The notes under the pieces were generated by a model that did not search any database, was not told where the DNA came from, and saw nothing but the letters and a program-made list of their open reading frames with translations. A stretch of 64,000 nucleotides of DNA from Zygnema circumcarinatum (lineage: Eukaryota > Streptophyta > Zygnematophyceae > Zygnematales > Zygnemataceae): contig CM074812.1 in assembly GCA_037447605.1 (NCBI GenBank), positions 292,807 through 356,806 on the forward strand, read 5' to 3'. Position 1 is the stretch's first letter, and every line of letters begins with the position of its first letter. Below, piece by piece: positions 11,209-23,285 of this stretch. The translations under genes and the position numbers were made by a program.

Positions 11209-12034
11209 ACAGCGGAATAACAGAGAGAAAAGGATAGGAGAAAGCTCTCGGCTCTAAAACTCCTTAATAATGATCTTAACACCACAATTGAGAACCCCTC
11301 GGCTAGCCCGATAAACTCAAAAGCCTTGCACCTGTGACACAAGCAGAGTGTAGTGTTAAGCAACTTTCACGAGCAACTGACTTCTCGAGAGTCTACAATA
11401 TAAAATTTCTGGTGGTGATCAGAAGTTAGATAACAACCAAAACAAAACAACACACTATATCACGATGTCACAACATAAAGTTGACACTACCAGCAGAAGC
11501 TCACAACATGGAAGCTGGCGGCCGCCGGGGAATCTATCCCGATCCTCATCTATGGCCGGAAGTCGGATCACCAAATTACCGGCTCACCACGGATCCGTCG
11601 CGTTTCCTTGATGAGGATCCGACTTCGGCCTCTAAGCTAATCCGTCTTGGGGATCGACCCGCCTCGAGATTGATGGCCGTCAAACTCCGTCGTGCGCCGA
11701 CATCGGCGCTCCGTGCAATGATAGATCGCCGACATTTTGGCGCGCGCCATTAAGTCGAATGCGTTCAATCAAAGGTTGGCCTTGGCGCGTCACTTCGATT
11801 TCTTGGTCGCGGCGTGGAGTGCCACATCTTGGTCGGCTCGCGGCAGCGTCGCTCCACGTCACTTTCGATTCGTAAGCAGCGCCTCGTCGCCGACTCGCCC
11901 ACGGCGCATCCACTTCCACCGACCAAATAATCGTGCCGCCGCTACTAACCCGAAGCGCACCGCCTCAGGAAACACACAACACAAACACACAAAACTAATG
12001 TTCAACAAAACATACTAACTATCATACACTAACA
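11209..12034 (-). repeat. Copia LTR (3' side of the minus-strand element)
   Basis: On the minus strand it begins TGTTAGTGTATG directly after the purine tract. It aligns with 16640-17525 and with the split copy at 311-2705. Beyond its end (11189-11208) is a stretch like ...CATATTCTGAGAGGTTCAC, weakly resembling the TGGTATCAGAG initiator-Met primer-binding site. Confidence 0.65.
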
Positions 12035-12229
12035 ATCCCCTCTTTGGAACTTCTAGTTTTGCATGGGCCCCAGCCCAATCAACCTGCAGTTGACTAATAG
12101 TGTTTCCCCGCTAGCCCCCTTTGTTAGCATGTCTGCGGCTTGCTCCTTGGTGCCTACGAACTTCACCTCAATCAGGCCCTCCTCGACCAACTCCGGTACA
12201 TAATGATGCTTGCCGAATGTGCTTGGTGT

Positions 12230-13141
12230 TCACTCTTGTGGGTTTCTGGGGTTTCCCACCAGAACTGTCGGCGATTGATTGTCGATGTAAACAAGTGTCG
12301 GTCGTTCCCTCTTGCATTCTTCAAAGAACTGCATGAACCACACTCCTTCCTTCGAAGCATGACAAGCACCCATGTACTCGCCCTCCGTGCTCGATAACGC
12401 CACCGAGTCCTGCAACTTGGAACTCCACGAAATCGCTCCTCCTCCATTCAGGTAAACGAAACCCGAAGTCGAGCGTGACGTATCGACATCTCCTCCCCAA
12501 TCTGAGTCTGTATAGCCAATCACTCTGGTTGGCCCCCTCTCATACCTGATTCCGTAATCGAGCGTCCCCTTCACATATCTGAAAATCCTCTTCACTGCCT
12601 CCCAATGCTCGAGGCCCGGATTCTCCATGAATCGGCTGGCCGAGCTCACCGCTTTCGCCAAGTCCGGACGCGTTCCGATCATCAAGTACATTAGACTCCC
12701 AATCGCGGATCTGTATGGCACTCCGAACATCTTTTGTGCCTCCGCATCCGACGAAGGTGACATCTCATTCGATAGCCTATTGCCGATCTCCATGGGGTAC
12801 GGAACACGGCCTAGCATCCTCCATTCGAAAACGGGCAAAGGCACATGAAGCATGCCTTTGACGCAAAACAAGCTTCCATCCTGCCCCTCTTGGTGCATTT
12901 GTGAATCGCCTCTCCGGATCGACATTTTGACATTTGCTGCTTCGTAATTCAGCGCCCGAAGATCGATTCTTTCAGGAGAGCTTACTGGCGATCGAGATGA
13001 TGGAGCATAGATCCCCAGCGAACATGATGATGTCTGCCCCACTACTCCTTGGCGGTACGAATGATACGTCACCGAAACGAGCAAGTCCATTCCTCCTCCA
13101 AGATCGTCAATCTTTTTCGTACCGCCTCTCGGCTGCTTCAA
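12230..13141 (-). pseudogene. Copia reverse transcriptase end and RNase H
   Basis: A 303-residue open stretch. It contains YRSAIGSLMYLMIGTRPDLA, then FMENPGLEHWEAVKRIFRYV, GYTDSDWGGDVDTSRSTSGF and ALSSTEGEYMGACHASKE. These are the connection and RNase H motifs of Ty1/copia Pol (the catalytic D in YTDSDW and the E in STEGEY). The N-terminal third of the stretch looks frameshifted. The PTVLVGNP region near the C-terminus also fits the family. Confidence 0.9.
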
Positions 13142-13149
13142 AACGTACA

Positions 13150-14880
13150 GAATATCACTTCGCCCGATCGGCGAGTGATCGCTCCTTCGAGGACGACCTT
13201 CCCTCTAGAATTCGCTCCATGTAAATCTCTTGGTGAGATCACCATCTGAAGAAATGCCGTCTTGATGTCAGATTGATGAAGCGATGCATTCCTTCGGCGG
13301 CTATGATGAAATCAAGGCTCGAAAGGTGAAACTTTACCCTTTGGAAGCGGCGTCATGTAGTCAATCCCCTCACTGGCGGCCGTATCTTTAAGCCACTGCG
13401 CCTTGTACTATCCAGCACGTGCGCCTTCTCTTGACTTTGAAGACCCATTTCGCGACCGACTAGCTGCGCCTCGCGAAGGAAAATCCTCGGAAATGGCATC
13501 TCCGCGATGCGTTCTCGTCCGGTTGTCGATTCGGCTGCTCCATCCCTTGACCAGCATATGCTCGACTCCTGATAGATGCTGGCCTCCCTCAAAAGGTCAC
13601 GGCCGAACAGTATCGTAAACGTTGGGCATCTCCCATGAGTCATTGAATCGTGGCGGCTCTCTCTTCGGGTCAGTTGAGTACCGGGGCGAAACGTCACAGT
13701 CGCACCGTGTCTCGACGCTCTGGGGCTGTCTTCGCCCGCCGTCCTCGGGTAAAGTAGAGAGTCCGGGAACAAAACACCCACAGGGGCATGTTATTTAACA
13801 TTGCCTCCACTACCAACGGCTTAAAGATCCTCTGCGAATGCTAGCGGCGTGAAGCTGAGACCGTCTCCTTTGAGTTGCTCCTGCCGCTGGCTGGGAGGTG
13901 AGTGCTTGAAGGGGAATGCGTCTCCGGTATTGGCCATCGCGTGGCTCCTCCGCTGTCGCCTCGAGCGTCTCTCCGTCATCGGCGGCTTCGAGCAGCCATT
14001 TGCCCGGCATTTCAGCTCCTTCATTTGCGGCCGCACGTCTTTGGCACCACTAGCAGCCTTGCCCCGCCTCTCCAAGCTGTTTCTCCTCTGCGTCTGCGAT
14101 CTCCGAGGTGATGCTTCCCCGGCCGGAGGTAAGATCCACGAAGGTACGCAGCAGCGGCTACGTGGCAATTTATCTTAAGTAGTTGTAATGTCTCTCTGCG
14201 TCACGGAGAACTTCCAGCCCGGTCGAGGGTTCAACTTTCTGTAGGTGCGGCTGGCGGTGTTGTAGCTTGAAACCGTAATACTCAGCATTTCGAGGGGTCA
14301 AAATTTCTTCTTACAATGGCGCCTTGGGCTGATCGCGATATTGGCCATCCTTGGCATGGAGATCCTCGAGGTGGGGCTGTGGGCTACTCCCCTCCACATA
14401 CCCTTTCGGGGACCTGGTCTTTCAGGCTTGACGGACATACATTCACAATGTAGCGGCCGTAGAAAGCGCTTCTCCCCCAAGGAAGCGGAAGGAGTAATCA
14501 ACATGGTCACGCGTGTCCCCGATATCATATTCACCTGTTGTTTGCTCCATTCTTCTGGCCTTATTGGGGAATAGGGGCTGAGAATTTGTACTTATCTTGG
14601 CGGTTCTTGAAGCGCCCGCTTGAATTCCCACGCCGATTTGAACTGCATACACCACATTGTCAGGAACAACGAAAGCCTTGGAAGCAGTCCGTCTGTCTCC
14701 GCTGGTTAAAGCCCGGTCTCGAGGCTCGAAAGCCTCGACACGACTAGCCCCGAGGGTGTGATCCAAATCTTCCTCGAATAATTAGATCAAGGGGAAGGTG
14801 ACAGAAGTACCACCGGCTCCGCCCATTTGGTCCTTCGTGTAGCTTGGAGCTCACACTTAAGTCGAATGTACCAATTCCAA
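13150..14880 (-). pseudogene. Copia integrase and reverse transcriptase region, badly broken
   Basis: By position this should hold the integrase core and the palm of reverse transcriptase. Short minus-strand pieces near 13320-13400 resemble the copia words for a D...GID(Y)MTPLPKG segment. No long frame survives, and several short frames are in conflict. No other gene was recognised. Confidence 0.4.
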
Positions 14881-14884
14881 CTTT

Positions 14885-15139
14885 TCATTTCGATAGGACT
14901 GGAGTCTCACTCTTCACCCGAATGGTCTCACAGTAAGCCTTGCCCCTCCACACATTCGGCAAACCCAGCTCCTTCTCTCCGCTACACGGGTCTAGCCAGC
15001 GGGTAGCCCCTACCGATATGACTTCATGCCTGTGGTGTAAGTGACCAAGTCTACGATGCCATACATCTACGGCATTCTCTGAAACTGCATTCACCTCCTC
15101 ATGATTCTCCTCTGCAAATGAAGATAATCTGACCCTCAC
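14885..15139 (-). pseudogene. Copia gag-pre-integrase domain
   Basis: Reads VDVWHRRLGHLHHRHE and, further on, a GLPNVWRGKAY segment. WHRRLGH is the hallmark of the gag-pre-integrase zinc-binding domain just before copia integrase. The later cysteines of the HHCC finger are not clearly present. Confidence 0.75.
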
Positions 15140-15584
15140 TCTCTCTTACGAGCAATTTGTCTCCCGGTTCTGAATGGATAGCAGCGCATGACTTCTCCTC
15201 CAAAGCGAACAACATAGCTCCCTTCTTGCGCGCCTACGCTGGCTCCCGCAGGGCATGAAATTCTGCATGAGGGGCGGGGGTGTAAGAAGAACATCACCAA
15301 TGTGCAGTTTCCTGGGCGCCGTCTTCATTGATGATGAGCGTCTCAGAAGGACCATCCTGGGCTCGCCTCTCGTCCACGGTGGCTCCTTCGCTGATTCTTT
15401 GGAATAGGCTTGGCGAGCCTTCTCCAAGTTGTCGAGGCTTTGGAGAACTTATCGATGTGTCGCACATATGTAGGTAGGCGGAGTCAATACGACCCGCGGC
15501 GAGGGTCCTGCACGAATCCTTCCCACAAAAATCGTGCGCAGGTATTTCCCTGCTGCCCGGCATGGGGATTTGCTCTCAGCGCTG

Positions 15585-15650
15585 CTACCTTCGCGATGCG
15601 AACTCTGTGACCTCTCTTCTTGCACTTGAAACAAGTGCCGAGCGCCTTCT
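15585..15650 (-). pseudogene. Copia gag zinc knuckle remnant
   Basis: One minus-strand frame reads GTCFKCKKRGHRVRIAK. The spacing CX2CX4H is right for a retroelement zinc knuckle, but the final cysteine is replaced and the frame ends soon after. Position upstream of the pre-integrase domain supports gag. Confidence 0.6.
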
Positions 15651-16504
15651 TCTCCTTCTTGCGGATGAAGTGGCGTTTCCTCCCTTCTCTACGGACTGCT
15701 TTGTTCTTGAAGCGATTATTTGGAGTAGTGGCGGTCTTGCCACATATGGCGTCACATTGAGCGTTCTCCTCGGGCTGACTTCAGGGGCGCCTCCTCCTCT
15801 TGACCGGTCAGTGTGCCTTAGCGAGCACCTTCTCTTCTTAGCGTAGGCATCACGAGATCGAATCCTCCTTTTATCCTACGGCAACGTTTCCAGCGTCGTC
15901 GCGAGGCTAAGTAGTCGAGCGTCCTGCCACTTGAAACTTACGAATCTCCGGTAAACCCCTAAGCCCGCTTATCTTGCTAGTGCAAACGTCACTTGGTTTC
16001 CCTAAAGGCTGTAACCTCTCCATCAATCATCAAATCAGGCCATGTAAAAACACAGTTTTACTCCTCTGAAGTCATCTTAAATTCTTTTGCTAGTACGAGG
16101 TGTAAAGTAGAGCTATAGTCACATTGTCTTTCACATCATACATCTCCCTCTGAACTTGCTTCCACTGTAGCATGAGAGGTTTGAGGATCATCACGGCAGG
16201 ATGGACTTCCTCTTACAGCTCATAACAATCCTGAGTCAGGGGCTTTGTTGTCCTTGGCCTTCCATCGTCTTGGCGCTTGGCGTGGGCACTCATTCTTTGT
16301 TGAGGGCTCAACGGTGGCTTTCCGGCCTTGATCGCCATCAAGCGTACCCAAAAGCGCCCCTTTGCTTGCCCATACCAGCAAAGGCACCAACCGCCTCCGT
16401 CTGCGTACGCGTAATCACGCCCGTCAAATGCGTTATTACGAACCCGAAGCGTGGTCTCAGAAAAGTCACCATGACCTCTGATACCGCCCCGGTGCGGGTG
16501 GAGA

Positions 16505-17525
16505 ACTCCTCACTTCTTTGCCCGGCTTCTCCACTGCATCACGCTTCCATGTCGAGTTAGCGTTCAATCGATGATGACATTTCCCCGAACTCTCCACGTT
16601 TTCACTCTGGCCCATTTTACTCCGCGAGTGAACCTCTGAGAATATGCCACCTGGCCGGAATGCGAGAGAGAAAGGATAGGAAGCTCACCGGCTCTAAAAC
16701 TCCTTAATAATGATCTTAACACACCCTGATTGAGAGGGCCCACCGACTAGCCCCGATAAACTCAAAGAAGCCGCATTTACCTCGCGGCCGCGAGCAGGGT
16801 ATGAGGTGTTAAGCAGCTGAGCAGCGCGGCTACCGAGAGTCACAATAGCTCGCTGGTGATCCCGAGTTAAAGATAAACAACCAAACAAAAACAACACCTT
16901 TATATCTTTATGTCACAACTGTCCAGGGACACTACCATACAGCTGAAACTCACAACATGCAAGCGACTGAGATATCCCGATCACTCATCCTGCCCGTGGA
17001 TCCTGCGTCGGCTCACCACGGATCCGTCGTTTCCTTGCGTCGGTCAGGCCTTCGGCCTCTAAAGCTAATCCAGCGTCTTGCTTGTAGTAGGATCGGCCGC
17101 CTCAAGGGATTGATGGCCAGCGTCCCGAGGAAACTCGGCGTGGAATTACGCCCGCACCGACATCGGCCAGCTCAGGTACAATGGCTCAGGCCAGAATGGC
17201 AGCCGACACTTGTTTTTGTACGCGCCAGCGTCAAGTCAGAATGTCGTTCAATCAAAAGGTTGGCCAGCGTAGCGTCACTTTCGGTCAGCCCAGCCTTGGT
17301 CGCGCGTAAATTACCACATCTTCAATTAAAACTCGCTGGCGTCCAGCATCTTAAATCCCTTTCCGATTTGTAGCGTGGCGCCCTGCGTCGCCGACTCGCT
17401 GCGCCCTTTCCACTTCCACCGACCAAATATAAAATGCACTTTACCTTAGCGCGCACACGCCGCCAAAAAAGCACACAACACAAACACACAAAACTATGTT
17501 CCAACAACATCTTTACTTATAAATA
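16505..17525 (-). repeat. Copia 5' LTR with adjoining gag start
   Basis: 17525-16640 aligns with the LTR at 11209-12034. The last bases (16640-16625) carry the primer-binding-like stretch, and 16612-16505 encode the start of gag (ATG at 16612, then MGQSENVESS). The same order of LTR, primer site and gag start is seen in all copies of this family in the window. Confidence 0.6.
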
Positions 17526-17539
17526 CGCTACCAGCCATC

Positions 17540-18224
17540 CTTTCCACAATAGCCAAAGTAACCAACAGCAAAAGCCCCAGTAGATCCCTTCCATCTACAC
17601 CAACATGTACCCCTTTCCCTCGGCTTTGTTTCTGGCAGCCAGAGTGGCTGGGAAGGTCTTGGCGCGCCGTGTGCTGGGAACCCGGCCCGTGCGGCGCCCA
17701 AGATATGGGACAATGTCGCGCTGACATGCATGGCATTCTGGCTGTGAATTCACCAAGACATCATTACCCATGACATTGAGGATAAACACGTTCCATTGAC
17801 CATGCATCACCACATCCATAAGCCCAGAAGGAGTCACTACAGTGGCAGGGGAAAGAGAAATGGAAGAAGGAAGTACATCCAACACAAAGAGATCTTGCAC
17901 TCCCAAAGGTCTGCCAATCAATTTAGGAATGTCCAAGGTTCTAAGAAACAATAGTCTCCTATCCTTTATGGCAGTTCCATTCCCTCCCCCTAGCCTAACA
18001 TGTCCACCAGCAACGACCCCTAAGCTGGTGGTGGGTTGGGGTTTTCCGGCCCCTTGCCCTTCTTGTCCTTGGTGTTGAGAGGGCAATCTCGGGCCTTGTG
18101 CCCCTCCTTGCGGCAGCGGAAACACTTGTTCTCCCGCTGCATCTTCTCCATTTCCTCTGGAGTCAACTTCTGCGGCCTTGCAGTGGCTGGGCGGGCAGTC
18201 GCTTCCGGCTGCTTCCGCTTGTTC
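17540..18224 (-). pseudogene. Second gypsy element: gag zinc knuckle and protease-proximal part
   Basis: Shares long stretches with 8640-9070. In the minus strand it contains the ENKCFRCRKEGHKARDCPL zinc knuckle, then a long open stretch including SGLMDVVMHGQWNVFILNVM and a CHACQRDIVPYLG segment. The second stretch resembles the region around a retroelement aspartic protease. The bases are cleaner than in the first copy. An N run (18225-18507) ends it on the right. Confidence 0.75.
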
Positions 18225-18507
18225 NNNNNNNNNNNNNNNNNNNNNNNNNNNNNNNNNNNNNNNNNNNNNNNNNNNNNNNNNNNNNNNNNNNNNNNNNNNN
18301 NNNNNNNNNNNNNNNNNNNNNNNNNNNNNNNNNNNNNNNNNNNNNNNNNNNNNNNNNNNNNNNNNNNNNNNNNNNNNNNNNNNNNNNNNNNNNNNNNNNN
18401 NNNNNNNNNNNNNNNNNNNNNNNNNNNNNNNNNNNNNNNNNNNNNNNNNNNNNNNNNNNNNNNNNNNNNNNNNNNNNNNNNNNNNNNNNNNNNNNNNNNN
18501 NNNNNNN
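18225..18507. other. Assembly gap (283 N)
   Basis: Run of N between gypsy gag sequence and gypsy reverse transcriptase sequence. Other gaps are at 35402-35411, 46465-46474 and 62730-62829. Confidence 1.
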
Positions 18508-18981
18508 ACGCGCACTGATGAGCTGTTGGAGGACTTGGTCAATGTGTTGCAGGTGGGAGGACCAGTCCTTGCTGTGGAGGGAGGCATCATCCACGTAAGG
18601 TTCGCAGAAGGCACGACAGGGGCCGAACACCTGGTTGGCCAGGCGCTGGTGAGTCTGACTGGAATTCTTGAGCCCGAATGGAAGCACTGTCCACTGCACA
18701 AAGCGCGTGGCTGTGCGAAGCCCTGTCTTGCAGCGATCGGCCTGCCGCAGGGGGATCTGCCAGAAGGATTTCTGCATGTCAAGTGCCGAGAACCACCGGT
18801 CATCAGGGGAGACGCCGTGGAGAATCAGGTCCACATCCGGTAATGTGTAGGGATCCCACTTCGTTATTGCATTCAGTTTCCGGTAGTCCCCACAGAAGCG
18901 GAGTGTGCCATCCGGCTTTGGGGGCAGAACGGCCGGGCTGGCCCACGGCCCTTCTCCAGGTTCCATCAATCCGGCAGCCAC
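18508..18981 (-). pseudogene. Gypsy reverse transcriptase N-terminal half
   Basis: Open from 18981 into the N gap. It holds SPAVLPPKPDGTLRFCGDYR, KLNAIT, LPDVDLIL, WFSALDMQKSFWQIPL (first catalytic Asp), VLPFGLKNS and FCEPYVDDASLHS (YVDD box). These are Ty3/gypsy reverse transcriptase blocks in order. The gag knuckle lies downstream of this reverse transcriptase across the gap, which is the wrong order for one element, so the gap probably joins two copies. Confidence 0.9.
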
Positions 18982-19261
18982 GTTCTCGTCGATCTGTCAT
19001 TCGACATCGGCCTGCTGCGCAACGGAAAAGCGGTAGGGAGTCAGGGTCATCACGGGAGGCGCATCCCCCGTATCGATGTGGTGCTCTGTCAGTAGAATCT
19101 ATCGATGGATGTTGTGGCGTAGTTGAGGAGAAATGCTTGTCCAGTGCAAGGAAAGGTACAGGCCCCAATAGCATCTGCCCCTCATTTCCAACCACTCCTC
19201 ATCAGCAGTAGTCTCATGTGAAGCTGGGTGCAAACCTATCACTGGCGGCTTGATTCTTCCG

Positions 19262-19798
19262 TCAGCACGAGAGCTGGACTTCGGAGGCGGGGAGTCTAAG
19301 TCTTCCGGTATCAAGGTGGCGATCCATAAGAAGAATGGGGAGACTCTTGCTTGAGCCGAGATGGGTACATGGTGATCTCTCTGGGTAGGAGACTGCGCCC
19401 GTGTGGCTTGGGGAAGGCGGGAGGTGGTAGGGACTAGGGATGATGGGGAAGGAGGCGATTACATCCCGCCCAGTGAATAAGTGGAGTTGACATGTAGCAA
19501 AGTCGATTTGTGCTCCCATCGCGATGAGCCAATCTGAGCCCAGCAGGATAGAATAGTGTTCAGCGGCCGTGATGACCGCATTCACCGTGGCTCCCATCTC
19601 GCCAAGACTGATGACCACTTGGGCGCTGCCCAATCCTTCATGTAAGCTCCCTTCAACCCCCACATATCGGGGAATGGGCTCAAGTGTCTTGTCCAACTTA
19701 ACCCCTGCAGCCCCTTCATCCGCAGGCTTGGGCAGGCTAATGGCATGGCTCCCATTGTAGATCATGGCTCTTTGCAGGATGACATTGAGCCAGCACAT
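19262..19798 (-). pseudogene. Gypsy aspartic-protease-like region
   Basis: A 178-residue stretch with VVISLGEMGATVNAVITAAE and ILLGSDWLIAMGAQIDFATC, followed by proline-rich sequence. The LLGSDWL...GAQIDF block is the C-terminal part of retropepsin-like domains in gypsy elements (usually LGMDWL...I). The active-site D(T/S)G of the N-terminal half is not in this piece. It lies upstream of the reverse transcriptase, as expected. Confidence 0.7.
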
Positions 19799-20043
19799 TG
19801 TGTAATGGTCATACGTTGGGTGTGGGGATCGAGGAAGGGAGGATCTGAATCATTTGGCAGCGGGGAGGATGGCGGGGAGGAAGCGAACTTCGGTCCGTGG
19901 GCGCCCGTCGCCATGTGGTGTTGAATGTGTCGAGGCGAGGGGCGTCAGGAGAATGCCATAGAGCCGTGGGAGGCGAGGTAGCCTCACCACGCTGTCGGCC
20001 AGCTTTGAACTTCTGGCTGACGCTTTTGGTACAAGAATGTTGA

Positions 20044-20890
20044 TGTTGAGTGTACTATAGTTACTTAGACATTGTAGGTTCACACTAACGCTTCGTTGTG
20101 GTCCTCCGGTTGGGACTTGTAAAGGATCTGCTAGTAGTAGTCCTAGGAAATACCCGTTTGGGCCAAATAGCCGGTGGCCCATTAGCGCTTCCGGGCAGCG
20201 GAAGTGTCCCGGTGATAATGGCGGACCCAGCGTGTCCAGACCCCTTGATGCGGTCAGCGGGCTATGGCAGCGAGGTCAGCTACGGAGGGGGCCGAGAGTC
20301 AGCAGCCCGCGCGAACAAGTGTGGGCTGCAAATCGTGGTGACGGAGATTTTTATGCGGGCCTTGGCGCCAAATGTATGCGACAGCGAGTTGAACATCTTG
20401 TGGGCAGCGTCTGGGGCCGAGGCGGCGAGGAAGGTGGCTGGGGCCAGGGCCAGCAAGTTCAGATGGGCGGCGGAACTGTACGGACGACCTGACTAGGTCG
20501 GCGCCGGCGTAGGTTTACGAAGGACCGCAATGCTGGATGTTGAACGCGTACCCGGCTGCTGAACGCATGAGGGCGGCCGTGACGTGACATTGGTCAACTA
20601 GGAAGATGTCACATAACACGGCCATGGCGGTATATAGGGTTTAGCTTGATTATGTAGGATAACCACATTAGACCTCTGTAGTCCCATGACTTATTACGTA
20701 CTGTGCTGCGTGTTCTTTGAGGGGCATACACTTGTGTCATGAGTAGTGAGTAAGGAGAAGTAGCTAGTGAGAGGGGAGGGGAGCTTCATGTGGGTGACAT
20801 TCTTATTATAAAGAGGTTTTAGAAGCGTAGGCTTTCTCACACTTTCGTGTGTGTGATTTCATTTGTGCTCATCCTACATCTTTCGATGCG
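20044..20890 (+). repeat. 5' LTR of the plus-strand copia element
   Basis: Aligns with 25469-26315, for example across the shared words gggagaagtagctagtgag-like and tgtgggtgacattcttattataaag. A TATA-like TTATTATAAAG at 20809-20819 is a plausible LTR promoter. The right border is not sharply defined, because sequence similarity continues into gag in both copies. Confidence 0.65.
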
Positions 20891-20937
20891 TGAGGTTATG
20901 AAGGTATGGTGAGAGTGAGATAGAGTGAGAAAGTGAA

Positions 20938-21950
20938 GATGTCTTCATCGGTGGGGAACGGGTTCCGATGGAGGGCGACAGCGAGGGTGGCAGCGGGAGG
21001 TGACAGGACCCGCGCTCGAGCAAGTGAGGTATGGGGAGCGATGGTGGCGGCGAGGACGCGTGAAGTTAAGGCATTCGCGTTGACGGTCCAGAGACTACAC
21101 GAGGGGTGGAGATGGCTGACTGAGGTCCCGCTTTGCTGCGTGGGCAAGGGACTGTTGGGGGTATGCGTCAGCGGCACCATCCAAGGCAGCGAGGAGTGGC
21201 TACAGGAGGAGCCCGCGGCCCGGAGGCGGCGGTGAACAGAGTGGTGCTGCGCCCGAGATGGAGTGCCAAAAGGACAACAAAGCGCTCACACCCAGGTGCG
21301 TCATGAGGTGTGGTCAGCAGGTCATGGCGGCGCGGTCTCCGAGAACCTCACATGCTATGTGGAGGTGCTTAGAAAGAAGATGTATGATGTAAAGGATAGC
21401 GTTGCGATAGTGAGGTCTTTACCAGCGCGGCTTGGGAAGATGAAAATGTCACCGGATGGCCCGAGTGAATATGCCATGGTGGGGTTTGATACCTTGATGG
21501 AGAGGTTCATAGCTCTGGCCGTTGAGTGACCATAAGATGGCGGAGTTCTTGGGAGTTGACCTCTAAGATTTGATGTTAGCAGGTCCCTTTGCTTGGGGCT
21601 GTCTACCGAACTGCGAAAATGACCCTTGAGCAAGTGAAGCGGAGGATCAGGGAGAGGACACCGTCAAGACACTTGGGAGCACCCGAGGGAAGGTGCTAGC
21701 TGCCTCCCGCGGCGAACCCGAAGAGGAGGTGCCCGAAGTCGGACCGAGGGAGAAGCGCCGTGGGGCGTGCTACACGTGTGGCGAGGTCAGGCCACTACTC
21801 GGTTGAGCTAGCTACAAAACAGAGTCCCAAGATGAGGGAGGAGGGGCCCAGCTGTAGGCATTGGCAGAAAGGAGAAGAAAGGCTTGAGGGGATGCAGCTT
21901 CAGGAGGTGCAGAAGCGAGGTCCCGCAAGAGCACCTGCCTGAGAGTGCGA
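20938..21950 (+). pseudogene. Copia gag of the plus-strand element
   Basis: An ATG at 20939 opens MSSSVGNGFRWRATARV, and the same start follows the second LTR near 26363. Further on are open pieces (21263-21529) with KMYDVKDSVAIVRSLPARLG. At 21767-21805 a zinc knuckle can be read as CYTCGE followed, after a one-base frame slip, by a GHYS segment. The frame is interrupted at least three times. Confidence 0.65.
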
Positions 21951-22672
21951 GAGGGTCGAATATGAGACCAATGCGATGATGGCGAAGGATTCGACTTTGT
22001 TGCAGGGAAGATCGAGGTCCGGTCACAGGCGGCCTGGTTGATCGGTGGGGAAACTTCCACACACATGTGTGGCGGCAATGAGATATTCTCCACGTTGGAC
22101 ACCTTTGGAAGACTCGATCTATTCACTAAACAGCGGAGAGTAACCGATCCACGAAGGGTGGAAGTAGTCAAGAATGATTCACCGAGAGCGGCTCACATCA
22201 TCTACAAAAGAGGGAGAGAAGGCGTTTGTGTATCATTGATATACTCCACACCCATTGTGAAAGCAGAACTTCATGTTTGTTAGCGGGTGTGTAAGAGGGA
22301 GATGCAGATCACATTCAAGGAGGGAAGTCTTGTAGCCAGAGTACTCATCGCATTGTGAGGAAGCGGTACATTTACGAGGGTGATATGAGAAGGGAGGCAC
22401 AGTATTACCTTCATTATAGAAGGAATGAGAGGATGAAGATATGTGATGGTACGTAGGTGAAGCGCCATAAATCTCTGGCATAAATGAACTTGGACATCAT
22501 AACCTCGGGGGTTCGCAATGACTTCTTTGCTAAGGGTGAGTCCGTGGGTTAGGCGGCTAGATAGCCAGGTGGAGGGAGGCTTCGGCTTTTACCAAGGAGG
22601 TGTGTAGAGGGGAAGGCGCATCGGAAACCATTCGCGAGGAGCGGAGAGGAGGCGTACCACGCGCAGAAGAAA

Positions 22673-23285
22673 ATGGAGTTGGTTCACACCGACCTTTGTG
22701 GCCCCGTGACACCGACAACGAGTGGAGGAGCTCGGTATTTCATCACTTTTCTCGATGAATTTTCGAGGAAAATTTGGGTGAAAATTCCGAAATTTCGTCC
22801 CAGCGAGCTTCCAGACCTTGAGATTGGCGAACTTCAGAGATGGAAGCCCAGAGAGACTGGCCAGAAGACTCTAGCGCTCGGACAGCGAGGAGGGAGTTCA
22901 AGTCAAAGGGAGTTCGGCGAGTACCTCAAGACTCGTGGAATTAGGCATGAATTTTCTGCTCCCTACTCCCCTCAAAGTAATGGAGCTGCTGAAAGGGTAA
23001 ATAGGACGTTGGGGGACATGGCGGACCATGCTGATAGATTCCCCCTTCCCGGCTTCTTTCTGGGGAGAGGCGGTGATGACCGCAGCTTACCTTAGGAATA
23101 GATGCCCATCTTCTGTGCTCAAGGACCAGGTTCCTGAGGAGGTGTGGAGTGGGAGAAAACCCACGGTTTCCCACCTGAAGGCTTTCGGAGCGCGCTGCTG
23201 GTCGACGGTGCCGAAGGCGAGACAGAAGAGGAAGTTCGACCCGCGAGCCGTTGAAGGGTATGTTCTCGGCTACAACATTGATGAG
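22673..23285 (+). pseudogene. Copia integrase core
   Basis: Starts ELVHTDLCGPVTPTTSGGAR, then YFITFLDEFSRKIWV (first catalytic Asp in HTDLCGP) and, after a disturbed middle, EFSAPYSPQSNGAAERVNRT with the catalytic Glu in AAERVNRT. After a frameshift near 23028 come SFWGEAVMTAAYLRNRCPSS and HLKAFGARCW, typical of the copia integrase C-terminal part. Clear family match, non-functional as read. Confidence 0.9.

Larger units (their letters stand above)
11189..17525 (-). mobile_element. Ty1/copia retrotransposon, degenerate, minus strand
   Basis: Two LTR-like copies (about 11209-12034 and 16640-17525) flank about 4.6 kb of internal sequence. Minus-strand order is LTR, a primer-binding-like stretch, gag start (about 16612), zinc knuckle remnant (about 15600-15640), gag-pre-integrase domain (15139-14885), reverse transcriptase remnants (about 13780-13140), RNase H (12840-12230), then AAAGAGGGG (purine tract, about 12044-12036) and the 3' LTR. 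This order, with integrase before reverse transcriptase, is copia. All genes are frameshifted. Confidence 0.75.

Noticed and set aside
18163-18981. Apparent 272-residue frame spanning the N gap
   Set aside because: The frame only looks continuous because N codons have no stops; the two sides belong to different retroelement genes.
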